Shown in pieces: positions 1 through 5,599 of a stretch of DNA of 7,531 bases. A program made the position numbers and the translations under genes. The notes under the pieces are model-generated. The model did no database searches. It was not told where the DNA came from and saw only the letters and a program-made list of their open reading frames with translations. Source of the DNA: Deltaproteobacteria bacterium (GTDB lineage Bacteria; Desulfobacterota; Desulfobacteria; Desulfobacterales; JAFDCJ01); assembly GCA_024277475.1 (NCBI GenBank), contig JAJRVC010000615.1, forward strand, positions 1 to 7,531. The letters are read 5' to 3'. Position 1 is the first letter of the stretch; the number at the start of each line of letters is the position of its first letter.

Positions 1-270
1 AGCGCCGCGCTGAGGCGCCGGCAACTTGGCTCTTGATATTTCGTTCAAGATACGTGATACTGTTGTAAAAATTGAATACTATCGATTGAAGATTGACGAA
101 TCTAAGGAATAATTTCGAAAACCTGGTCCTCAGAGCGAGGTTAGAAATAATGGGCCCTGCCTTGAAAATAATACGAAGTGTGAAGTGATCTAAAGTTAAG
201 GGTTCGCTTCGCTCTGCCGTTTATGAAATAAGATAGAATTCCTTTATTTTAGTACAGGAGGTAAACACAT
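1..270. other. Upstream region of ftsH, possible end of an upstream gene
   Basis: No gene can be assigned here. The first 25 or so bases are GC-rich and look like coding DNA. A short open stretch in the third forward frame ends at TAA 64-66 and could be the last 21 codons of an upstream gene, but nothing in it is recognisable; in the first frame the stretch ends at TGA 34-36. After that the DNA is AT-rich. A 6-bp inverted repeat (TCTTGA 31-36, TCAAGA 45-50) has no T-tract, so it is not a convincing terminator. At 182-197 lies GAAGTGATCTAAAGTT, related to repeats found again at 3794, 3962-4022 and 4563. The ribosome binding site of ftsH, AGGAGGT at 256-262, closes the region. I see TAGAAT at 234-239 as a possible -10 box, but no good -35 partner. 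Confidence 0.5.
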
Positions 271-2130
271 TTGAATCCGTTTTATAAAAATCTGGCATTA
301 TGGCTGGTCATCACCCTGATGATGGTTATGCTATACAACCTTTTCAGTCAACAGCGGATGGCTGAAACCAGCATCAGTTATACCGAGTTTCTGAATATGG
401 TCGAAAATGAGCGGGTGGCCGGGGTGGTGATACAGGGCCAGGAACTGTACGTCACGGATACCAATCGCAACCGTTTGAAGATATATGCTCCTCCGGACAA
501 GGATCTCATCAGTATTCTCAGGAAAAAAGGCGTTAGCATCAGCGCTAAGCCGCCGGCGGAAAATCCCTGGTATATGTCCGTGCTGGTATCCTGGTTTCCA
601 ATGCTGGTGCTGATCGGCGTCTGGATTTTTTTCATGCGCCAGATGCAGGCCGGTGGCGGCAAAGCGCTTTCATTCGGCAAAAGCCGCGCGCGGCTGTCCA
701 CCGATCAGTCGGAAAAAGTGACTTTTGAAGATGTGGCCGGCATTGACGAAGCCAAAGAAGAGCTGGGAGAAATTGTCGAGTTCCTGCGGGACCCAAAAAA
801 ATTCACCCGCCTGGGCGGACGAATCCCGAAAGGAGTTCTTTTGATGGGTCCCCCGGGCACCGGGAAAACACTTTTGGGCCGGGCGATTGCCGGGGAGGCC
901 GGGGTTCCTTTTTTCAGCATCAGCGGCTCCGACTTTGTTGAGATGTTCGTCGGTGTCGGTGCGTCCCGGGTGCGCGATCTATTTGTCCAGGGAAAGAAAC
1001 ACGCTCCCTGTATTATATTTATTGACGAGATCGATGCCGTCGGTCGACATCGCGGTGCAGGTCTCGGAGGCGGACATGACGAAAGAGAACAGACCCTGAA
1101 CCAACTCCTGGTTGAAATGGATGGTTTTGAATCCAACGAGGGCGTTATCCTGATATCGGCCACCAACCGGCCGGATGTCCTCGATCCTGCGCTGTTACGC
1201 CCGGGTCGTTTTGACCGTCAGGTCGTGGTGTCCATGCCGGACATTAGAGGGCGCGAAATGATTCTCAAAGTCCATATGAAAAAAACGCCCATTGGTCCGG
1301 ACGTGAAACCTATGATTCTGGCCAGGGGAACTCCGGGATTTTCCGGGGCCGATCTGGAGAATCTGGTCAATGAAGCCGCTTTGCTGGCCGCCAAACGAGA
1401 TAAAGAAAAAATTGAAATGGTAGACTTTGAAGAATCCAAAGACAAGGTCTACATGGGGCTGGAACGTAAATCGAAGGTGATCAAGGAAGAGGACCGCAAA
1501 GTCACGGCCTACCATGAGGGCGGACACGCGTTGGTCGCCCGGTTCCTGCCCGAGACCGATGCCGTTAACAAGATAACCATCGTACCCCGCGGGCGCGCTG
1601 CCGGTATTACCTGGTTTTTGCCCGAAGAGCGCGATTTCAGATTCAAAGATCAGCTTGAAAGTGAGTTGGCGGTGGCATTCGGCGGACGGGCGGCCGAAGA
1701 GATTATCTTCAACCGGATCAGTACCGGTGCCGCCAATGATATCAAGCAGGCCACCGGCCTGGCACAACAAATGATAAGGAACTGGGGTATGAGCGAATCG
1801 CTGGGCCCGTTGTCTTACGGCAAAGGTGAAGAGCAGATCTTTCTGGGCCGGGAAATCACCCAGCACAGGGATTATTCCGAGTCCACCGCTCAAAAAATCG
1901 ATGAAGAGATCAACAAGTTGATCAAAGATGCCTATCGATCCGCCATGGATGTGTTAAACGAGAATGTGGACATCCTTCATAAACTGGCGGAAGTGCTGCT
2001 CGAAAAAGAAACCGTCCTGGGCAAAGAACTGGATGAACTGATTCAGTCTTCAAGACCCGGCATCGAACTTCCTTCAAACACGATAGATGATGCCGAGTCG
2101 GAGTCCGAAACAGATTCTAAAACATCTTAA
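271..2130 (+). CDS. ftsH: FtsH, ATP-dependent zinc metalloprotease
   Basis: FtsH is a hexameric inner-membrane protease that extracts and degrades misfolded membrane proteins and short-lived regulators, using ATP. The 619 residues show the full family layout. Transmembrane segment 1 is at about 8-25, a small periplasmic domain follows, and transmembrane segment 2 is at about 102-122. The AAA+ module has Walker A GPPGTGKT (193-200), a pore loop MFVGVG (225-230), Walker B IIFIDE (248-253) and a second region of homology ending in RPGRFDR, with arginine fingers R313 and R316. The peptidase has the zinc motif HEGGH (415-419) and the third ligand D490 in TGAANDI. HEGGH replaces the more usual HEAGH, but the catalytic residues are intact. 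The length is slightly below the roughly 640 residues common in the family, and the acidic tail is short. The start is TTG, chosen because a near-perfect AGGAGGT lies 8 nt upstream and the protein begins correctly before the first membrane helix. The next in-frame Met would cut into that helix. folP follows after 264 bp, a common neighbourhood. Confidence 0.97.
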   Translation: MNPFYKNLALWLVITLMMVMLYNLFSQQRMAETSISYTEFLNMVENERVAGVVIQGQELYVTDTNRNRLKIYAPPDKDLISILRKKGVSISAKPPAENPWYMSVLVSWFPMLVLIGVWIFFMRQMQAGGGKALSFGKSRARLSTDQSEKVTFEDVAGIDEAKEELGEIVEFLRDPKKFTRLGGRIPKGVLLMGPPGTGKTLLGRAIAGEAGVPFFSISGSDFVEMFVGVGASRVRDLFVQGKKHAPCIIFIDEIDAVGRHRGAGLGGGHDEREQTLNQLLVEMDGFESNEGVILISATNRPDVLDPALLRPGRFDRQVVVSMPDIRGREMILKVHMKKTPIGPDVKPMILARGTPGFSGADLENLVNEAALLAAKRDKEKIEMVDFEESKDKVYMGLERKSKVIKEEDRKVTAYHEGGHALVARFLPETDAVNKITIVPRGRAAGITWFLPEERDFRFKDQLESELAVAFGGRAAEEIIFNRISTGAANDIKQATGLAQQMIRNWGMSESLGPLSYGKGEEQIFLGREITQHRDYSESTAQKIDEEINKLIKDAYRSAMDVLNENVDILHKLAEVLLEKETVLGKELDELIQSSRPGIELPSNTIDDAESESETDSKTS

Positions 2131-2196
2131 TTCCGATTTCGTAGAATGCTAGAAAAACAAGTCTTTTTTTGGACGTTATTTATGCCTATTAGCGCC

Positions 2197-2310
2197 AAAT
2201 TGAAGGATTTAGGCATTGAGGAATTGAGGGATTAAAGGATAAAATCTATAATTTAAGATCGATAGAATTCCTCCAATTCCCAAATTCCTCAATCCCTTAA
2301 TTTCTGAATT
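2197..2310. repeat. Imperfect inverted repeat upstream of folP
   Basis: The arms are 2197-2225 and 2283-2310, separated by 57 bp. The core is exact over 11 bp: ATTGAGGAATT at 2215-2225 against AATTCCTCAAT at 2283-2293. The outer parts match at about half to two thirds of positions. Inside and around the arms, short words such as AATTCC and TTGAGG recur. The arrangement could fold in RNA or may be a decayed dispersed repeat. Its role is unknown. Confidence 0.6.
2224..2252 (+). promoter_or_regulatory. Candidate sigma-70 promoter for folP
   Basis: TTGAGG at 2224-2229 and a perfect TATAAT at 2247-2252 are separated by exactly 17 nt, an optimal housekeeping spacing. Transcription would begin near 2259 and read through a leader of about 136 nt into folP. 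The -35 box overlaps the left arm of the inverted repeat at 2197-2310. AT-rich DNA can make such matches by chance, so this is a good but unproven candidate. Confidence 0.5.
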
Positions 2311-2394
2311 AGACCCAGTGTCCAATTTTCATGGAATCCCCTGAAAGTTAAGGAGTCACAGCTATTTTTTAAAGCTGAATGCCGAGGTCTGTAA

Positions 2395-3285
2395 TTGCTG
2401 GATTGCCGCAAAATATATCATTTTTCATGGCGGGATTACACGCTGGAGCTTGGCCGGCAGACCTGTATTATGGGCGTGGTGAACGTGACGCCGGATTCTT
2501 TTTCCGACGGCGGACGATTTTATGATCACTCCACGGCGGTGGCTCAGGGTGAAAAGCTGGCCGCCGAAGGGGCTGCAATCATCGACATCGGCGGGGAATC
2601 CACGCGCCCGTTTTCAGAACCGGTTGCCACCGAAGAAGAAATCCGCCGGGTTGTGCCGGTGATCGAAAAGCTGGCTCAACGGGTTTCGGTGCCGATTTCC
2701 ATTGACACCACCAAAGCAGAGGTTGCCCGTCAGGCGCTGGCAGCCGGTGCCTCTATCATCAACGATGTGTCGGCCCTGCGCTTGGACCCCGGCCTTGCAA
2801 TGCTGGCCGCAGAATCCGATGCCCCCCTGATCCTGATGCATATGCTGGGAGAACCCAGATCCATGCAGATCCTGCCCCGCTATGATAACCTGATAGAGGA
2901 AATCTTCACATTTCTGGCAGATGCCGCTGAAAGAGCCGAAAACCAGGGGGTTTCGCGTGCGAAAATAATCGTGGATCCCGGAATCGGATTCGGTAAAACG
3001 GTCGCGCATAATTTACTTTTAATTAAGCACCTTCAGGAATTCAGGCGTCTGGACCTGCCCATTCTCATCGGAACTTCACGCAAAGCCTTCATTCGCAAAA
3101 TCCTCAAAGACACGCATGAGCCCGATATCCGTCCGGATCTGCCTGTTGTGGAAACCGGTACCCAGGCCACCGTGGCGGCCGCCATATTAAACGGCGCCCA
3201 TATCGTACGGGTTCATGATGTGGCCAATACCCTGGCGACCGTCAAAATTATGGATGCACTGATGAATGTGCGAGAGGCAGTGTAG
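2395..3285 (+). CDS. folP: FolP, dihydropteroate synthase
   Basis: Dihydropteroate synthase joins p-aminobenzoate to 6-hydroxymethyl-7,8-dihydropterin diphosphate, giving 7,8-dihydropteroate in folate biosynthesis. It is the target of sulfonamides. The 296-residue protein is a cytoplasmic TIM barrel of normal length. Family signatures in order are NVTPDSFSDGG (30-40, the flexible first loop), DIGGESTRP (64-72), SIDTTK (102-107, pterin-contacting D104), IINDVSA (121-127, N123), MHMLG (148-152), DPGIGFGKT (194-202, D194), IGTSRKAF (225-232, K230 in the substrate site) and RVHDV (272-276, R272 and H274 for diphosphate binding). No expected key residue is missing. The start is TTG: an in-frame TAA lies directly before it at 2392-2394, and GAGGT at 2384-2388 is 6 nt upstream, so no longer start is possible. 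The gene follows ftsH in the same direction but probably has its own promoter. No cdaA-type or glmM gene follows within this window. Confidence 0.96.
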   Translation: MLDCRKIYHFSWRDYTLELGRQTCIMGVVNVTPDSFSDGGRFYDHSTAVAQGEKLAAEGAAIIDIGGESTRPFSEPVATEEEIRRVVPVIEKLAQRVSVPISIDTTKAEVARQALAAGASIINDVSALRLDPGLAMLAAESDAPLILMHMLGEPRSMQILPRYDNLIEEIFTFLADAAERAENQGVSRAKIIVDPGIGFGKTVAHNLLLIKHLQEFRRLDLPILIGTSRKAFIRKILKDTHEPDIRPDLPVVETGTQATVAAAILNGAHIVRVHDVANTLATVKIMDALMNVREAV

Positions 3286-3292
3286 GGCAGAG

Positions 3293-3440
3293 GCCGGCGG
3301 GATGGGGGATGAGGGATAGAAGATGAGGGAAGAGGGATGATGGACGAAAAGAAGTTCAGAAGATAAGAAGGTGGGAAGATGAGAAGTCGGAGGTCAGAGG
3401 TCGGAGGGAAGATGGACGAGGGATGAAGGAAGAAAGGATG
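3293..3440 (+). repeat. Purine-rich GATGAGGGA low-complexity tract
   Basis: Directly downstream of folP the + strand is overwhelmingly A and G, with repeated words such as GATGAGGGA, GGGATGA and GAAGATG. G-runs at 3299-3301, 3304-3308, 3313-3315, 3327-3329 and 3334-3336 come close to a G-quadruplex pattern, but one loop is about 11 nt long. A variant of the same word pattern recurs at 3719-3748. The function is unknown. The corresponding minus-strand reading frame is rich in Pro and Ser and appears spurious. Confidence 0.65.
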
Positions 3441-3466
3441 AATGTCCAACATCGAATTTTGATGTG

Positions 3467-3572
3467 GCCGCAAAAAGGCACAAAAAACACAAAAGTAAAA
3501 TTTAACACTTAATGATTACAGCAGGTTATAAGATTAAAAGTCAAAAATTTTGACTTTTTACGAGATTGTCAA
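3467..3572 (-). repeat. Left arm of 106-bp inverted repeat pair
   Basis: The reverse complement of this segment aligns without gaps to 4594-4699. I count 19 mismatches in 106 positions, about 82% identity. The outer 48 bp (3525-3572 against 4594-4641) differ at only four positions, and the other end shares the exact 12-mer GCCGCAAAAAGG (3467-3478). Weaker similarity seems to continue to about 3452. The arm holds its own palindrome, AAAAGTCAAAA at 3536-3546 against TTTTGACTTTT at 3548-3558. This resembles a dispersed intergenic or miniature mobile-type element, but no target duplication is evident. Confidence 0.8.
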
Positions 3573-3678
3573 TTTTGAATGAAAAGAAAAAATTAGCCGC
3601 CCCGATGAAATGAGGACAACAGAGATTTCATTGGGCAGGCAGACACACGCTGACTGACGCAAACCTTTTATTTTTTCC

Positions 3679-3709
3679 ACCACGAAGGGCACGAAGTTCA
3701 CCAAGAAGA
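3679..3709 (+). repeat. 31-bp ACCACGAAGG core, copy 1
   Basis: This differs from the segment at 3868-3898 at one base of 31. It begins ACCACGAAGGGCACGAAG and is preceded by a degenerate stretch with CAGACACACGC and a T-rich run, a layout repeated before copy 2. Sequences of this type are, to my recollection, widespread intergenic repeats in Deltaproteobacteria and some other phyla, and they often produce spurious protein annotations. Confidence 0.75.
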
Positions 3710-3867
3710 CAGGGGTCAGAGGGACGATGGATGAGGGAAGAAAAGATGAACATCAAACGTCCAACGTCGAATTTTGAATGAAAGGGAAAGATAGAAGTGA
3801 CTAAAGTTGGAAAGATGAAAGCAAAATTAGCCACAGACGCACACGGACCGACACAGACTTTTTGTTT

Positions 3868-3898
3868 ACCACGAAGGGCACGAAGTTCACGAAGAAGA
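3868..3898 (+). repeat. 31-bp ACCACGAAGG core, copy 2
   Basis: This is the second copy of the 31-bp core, 189 bp downstream of the first, with a single C-to-G difference. It is preceded at 3831-3857 by CCACAGACGCACACGG and related words and a T-rich run, matching the order of elements before copy 1. The whole module of about 130 bp (from AATTTTGAATGAAA onward) therefore appears duplicated in a degenerate form. Confidence 0.75.
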
Positions 3899-3961
3899 AA
3901 GAAAGTTATTTTTTTTCTACGTGGTTCATATATTTGGAACAATAGGATCAAAGCCTGAATA

Positions 3962-4022
3962 GTGACTAAAGTGAGCTAAAGTTTGAAGTGACTAAAGTGA
4001 GCTAAAGTTTGAAGTGACTAAA
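3962..4022 (+). repeat. 26-bp tandem repeat, 2.3 copies
   Basis: Two identical 26-bp units (3962-3987 and 3988-4013) are followed by the first 9 bp of a third (4014-4022). The unit starts GTGACTAAAGTGAGC and continues TAAAGTTTGAA. Within the unit, GTGACTAAAG and GTGAGCTAAAG are themselves related half-units. Relatives occur at 182-197, 3794-3808 and 4563-4595, so this is a dispersed family in the window. It lies 60-odd bp upstream of the yggT promoter candidate. Confidence 0.85.
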
Positions 4023-4085
4023 TTGGTTGTAGATATGGATTTATCCCATATTCGCAAAATAATTGGACACTTCATGTTTTAACAA

Positions 4086-4114
4086 TTGTAACATTCAGAA
4101 ATTATGACTATAAT
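4086..4114 (+). promoter_or_regulatory. Candidate sigma-70 promoter for yggT
   Basis: TTGTAA at 4086-4091 and a perfect TATAAT at 4109-4114 are separated by 17 nt. Transcription would start near 4121 and give a leader of about 99 nt carrying a 12-codon open frame. The spacing and the exact -10 box make this one of the best promoter candidates in the window, with the usual caution for AT-rich DNA. Confidence 0.5.
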
Positions 4115-4219
4115 TTAGCTGATCAACCATTCAACCCGTAAACTATTCAACGAGGTCTATAGATGGGCAGTTTTAAAGACCTTCATTCCGTTTTTCGATA
4201 AGTTAAAGGTGGACCCTAA

Positions 4220-4519
4220 ATGTTTATTTTGAGTAATTTTCTAATCGCAATCGCCAAGGTGTTGGACATTGTCCTTTCCATTTTCATGTGGATTGTTATC
4301 GCCCGCGCAGTTTTGTCATGGGTAAATCCTGATCCTTATAATCCCATCGTTCGCTTTATTCACAAAGTAACCGAACCCGTGCTTTACCAGATTCGAAGAA
4401 GAATTCCCGTGAACTTCGGTGGTATCGATTTTTCTCCGATCATCGTTTTTTTGGTTATCATCTTTCTGCAGCGATTTTTGGTGAGCAGTCTCTATGGGTT
4501 GGCACAAACGTTGCATTAG
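4220..4519 (+). CDS. yggT: YggT-family membrane protein, single module
   Basis: The 99-residue protein belongs to the YGGT family of small integral membrane proteins. The biochemical role is not well established; relatives have been linked to osmotic tolerance, to membrane-associated cell organisation and, in plastids, to membrane complex assembly. It has a long hydrophobic N-terminal segment (about 4-33), the family stretch ARAVLSWVNPDPYNPIVRFI (28-47), a conserved TEPVL (51-55) and arginine-rich linker, GGIDFSPI (67-74), and a second hydrophobic segment (about 72-95). Some homologues, such as that of E. coli, contain two such modules; this has one, as is common outside gammaproteobacteria. 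ATG at 4220 is preceded by AGGTGG at 4207-4212 with 7 nt spacing. A DivIVA-domain gene follows, a pairing conserved in many bacteria and suggesting a role near division or envelope growth. The last codons overlap a sigma-54-like site. Confidence 0.93.
   Translation: MFILSNFLIAIAKVLDIVLSIFMWIVIARAVLSWVNPDPYNPIVRFIHKVTEPVLYQIRRRIPVNFGGIDFSPIIVFLVIIFLQRFLVSSLYGLAQTLH
4500..4515 (+). promoter_or_regulatory. Sigma-54-like -24/-12 element
   Basis: TGGCAC, five bases, then TTGCA matches the sigma-54 (RpoN) promoter consensus in all 11 of these positions. The GG (4501-4502) and GC (4513-4514) have the required 12-bp register. Transcription would start near 4526, just after the yggT stop, toward divIVA. 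The site lies within the final codons of yggT (Leu-Ala-Gln-Thr-Leu-His), so coding constraint could have produced it. I see no obvious activator binding site upstream, and the leader to divIVA would be about 390 nt. Confidence 0.4.
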
Positions 4520-4914
4520 TTGTATTAACAGGAAATCTAACCCGGACGAGCCGGAAACGTTAGAAGTGAATTAAGATTTGAAATGAGCTCAAGTTGACAA
4601 TCTCGTAAAAAGTCGAAATTTTTGAATTTTGATTTTATAACTTACTGAAATTATTAAATTTAGAATCTTATTTTGGTTTTATTTATCCCTTTTTGCGGCA
4701 CGATCAAAGTTAATGAATCGCTAAGCTTTGTCTTTTTAAATCGACAGCATTCCACATTAAATAACTAAGCTTTTACCGAGACTACGCCCGGAAAAGTGCT
4801 CCTTGTGGGCCGGTGGGTGTTAAATTATTGACATTGGGTTTCGGTATTTATCTCCACGCTTATATGAAACTACATAGTGTTGGAGCAGCGAACCGCAGAC
4901 CAAGGTGAAATCCC
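4520..4914. other. 395-bp non-coding yggT-divIVA spacer
   Basis: No gene is seen here. The left part carries a degenerate relative of the 26-bp repeat (4563-4595) and the right arm of the 106-bp inverted repeat (4594-4699). At 4705-4737, CAAAGTT can pair imperfectly with AAGCTTTG and is followed by TCTTTTT, a weak terminator-like structure. The 9-mer CTAAGCTTT occurs at 4721-4729 and again at 4765-4773. A GC-richer stretch at about 4780-4820 with CCGG words could form weak stems, but I recognise no riboswitch or RNA family. TTGACA at 4828-4833 is a perfect -35 box, but no good -10 box lies at 16-18 nt. The divIVA ribosome binding site, AAGGTGA, is at 4902-4908. Confidence 0.6.
4594..4699 (+). 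repeat. Right arm of 106-bp inverted repeat pair
   Basis: This is the partner of 3467-3572 in inverted orientation, with 87 of 106 positions identical and no gaps. The similarity starts abruptly at TTGACAATCTCG, which suggests a true element edge there. At the far end it runs through CCTTTTTGCGGC (4688-4699) and fades by about 4714. The pair encloses 3573-4593, which includes the tandem repeats, the yggT promoter candidate and all of yggT. Confidence 0.8.
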
Positions 4915-5418
4915 ATGAACATAACACCTCTTGATATCCATCAGCAGAAATTTAGAACCAGATTCCGCGGTTTTGACACCGGTGAAGTGGACACATTCCG
5001 CGATCAAATGGCCAATGCCTTTGAGTCATTGCAGGGAATCCAAAAAAAATTGCAGGAAGAAGTCCAGCGCCTAGAAATCGAAATCCGGGGATATCGAAAG
5101 CGCGAGGAATCTTTTAAGCGGGCCCTGCTGAATTCTCAAAAAGTTCTGGATCAAATGAAGGACAATGCCCGCAAGTCGGCTGAACTGGTCATTGCCGAGG
5201 CCGAAGTGAAGGCGGAAAAAATTTTGAACAAAGCCCACAACCGGCTTGCGCAACTGCACGAGGACACATCGGAACTGAAACGGCAGCGTGTGCAAATCGA
5301 GGTGCAGATCGGTTCAATTCTCGAGGCCCACGGCCGGCTGCTTGAAATCAGCAAAGAAGGCACCAAGGCAGCGGATGAGGAGGATGCCAAGCTGAAAATA
5401 TTGAAACAGTCGAAGTAA
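4915..5418 (+). CDS. DivIVA-domain coiled-coil protein
   Basis: The protein has 167 residues. The N-terminus (about 1-35) matches the DivIVA membrane-binding domain: TPLDIHQQKF (4-13), then FRGFDTGEVDTF (17-28). F17 and R18 sit at the same positions as the membrane-inserting Phe and Arg of Bacillus subtilis DivIVA. The rest is highly charged and predicted to be coiled coil from about 35 to 150, rich in Glu, Lys, Arg and Gln with heptad-like hydrophobics. DivIVA-type proteins sense negatively curved membrane and recruit partners to poles or division sites. In Desulfobacterota the partner is not known, so polar or septal scaffolding is an inference. ATG at 4915 has AAGGTGA 6 nt upstream. It follows yggT, as in many genomes, and precedes two pilus ATPase genes, which are typically polar machines. 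Possible control by the sigma-54-like element at 4500-4515 is speculative. The gene symbol divIVA would fit, but orthology to the Gram-positive protein is not proven. Confidence 0.88.
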   Translation: MNITPLDIHQQKFRTRFRGFDTGEVDTFRDQMANAFESLQGIQKKLQEEVQRLEIEIRGYRKREESFKRALLNSQKVLDQMKDNARKSAELVIAEAEVKAEKILNKAHNRLAQLHEDTSELKRQRVQIEVQIGSILEAHGRLLEISKEGTKAADEEDAKLKILKQSK

Positions 5419-5599
5419 AGACCGCGTTGAATAGTTTACTAATTGATTAAGGGAAAGAAGTCGATTGAGTTGATAAAGAATCAACACACTAAATAAACTC
5501 AATCAACCCAGTTAACTGAATAAACTCAATCAACTAAATCAACCCATCAACCCATCAACCCATCAACGATATCTGAAGTAAAGAATTCGGGAGTATTGA
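5419..5599. other. 181-bp repeat-rich spacer before pilT
   Basis: This AT-rich stretch is built largely from variants of TCAATCAAC and its complement. A 15-mer at 5425-5439 (CGTTGAATAGTTTAC) is the exact reverse complement of 4138-4152, upstream of yggT. GTTGAT 5469-5474 and ATCAAC 5480-5485 form a 6-bp stem with a 5-nt loop, and GATTGAGTT 5463-5471 can pair instead with AACTCAATC 5496-5504, so alternative folds are possible. No T-tract follows, so this is not a standard terminator. The pilT ribosome binding site GGGAG is at 5589-5593. No confident promoter is visible. Confidence 0.6.
5492..5567 (+). repeat. Tandem ATCAACCC array and paired AATAAACTCAATCAAC
   Basis: The 16-mer AATAAACTCAATCAAC occurs at 5492-5507 and identically at 5519-5534. 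It is followed by the 8-bp unit ATCAACCC in 3.75 perfect tandem copies (5538-5567). Perfect short tandem arrays can change length by replication slippage. This one ends 32 bp before the pilT start codon, so it would lie in the pilT leader or promoter region. Confidence 0.85.

Larger units (their letters stand above)
2131..2394. other. ftsH-folP spacer with inverted repeat and folP leader
   Basis: This stretch is non-coding. It has no strong intrinsic terminator after ftsH: the T-run at 2163-2169 lacks a GC stem. It contains an imperfect inverted repeat, described separately, a promoter candidate inside that repeat, and a leader of about 136 nt before folP. A 5-bp stem (CAGCT 2359-2363, AGCTG 2373-2377) lies near the folP start but is too weak to call a regulatory element. 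The folP ribosome binding site is GAGGT at 2384-2388. Confidence 0.6.
3286..4219. other. 934-bp non-coding region packed with repeats
   Basis: No real gene is visible on either strand. From left to right it holds a purine-rich tract (3293-3440), one arm of a 106-bp inverted repeat (3467-3572), two copies of a degenerate module that ends in the ACCACGAAGG core (3679-3709 and 3868-3898), a 26-bp tandem repeat (3962-4022), a promoter candidate (4086-4114), and the leader of yggT. Longer open frames on the minus strand at 3213-3473 and 3628-3951 have the low-complexity composition of the repeats and lack a plausible start or any domain, so I do not treat them as genes. A 12-codon open frame (4163-4201, MGSFKDLHSVFR) with GAGGT 6 nt upstream lies in the yggT leader and is discussed as a finding. 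Confidence 0.7.

Noticed and set aside
161..190. Possible heat-shock sigma-32 promoter before ftsH (CTTGAA at 161-166)
   Set aside because: No C-rich -10 box of the expected type lies 13-15 nt downstream, so the -35-like word alone is not enough.
1195..1893. 232-codon minus-strand open frame inside ftsH
   Set aside because: It is fully antisense to conserved FtsH catalytic regions and has no recognisable motifs; it reflects codon bias of the real gene.
3213..3473. 86-codon minus-strand open frame rich in Pro and Ser
   Set aside because: It is the complement of the purine-rich tract and overlaps the 3' end of folP. The composition is low-complexity and no family is recognisable.
3628..3951. 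107-codon open frame on the minus strand with RELRALRG repeated words
   Set aside because: It runs straight through the two ACCACGAAGG repeat copies, and its repeated peptide words are just their translation. There is no domain or ribosome binding site. It is a typical spurious product of this repeat.
4539..4562. Possible terminator after yggT (CCGG-ACGAG-CCGG)
   Set aside because: The stem is only four base pairs and no T-run follows it.
3573..4593. Invertible segment or composite transposon between the inverted arms
   Set aside because: There is no recombinase or transposase gene in or next to the segment, no visible target duplication, and the arms differ at 19 of 106 positions. The repeat pair itself is reported, but not this interpretation.
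5492..5567. Possible CRISPR-like array
   Set aside because: The units are 8 and 16 bp, directly adjacent or with 11 bp between them. There are no repeats of 24-40 bp with unique spacers, and no cas genes.
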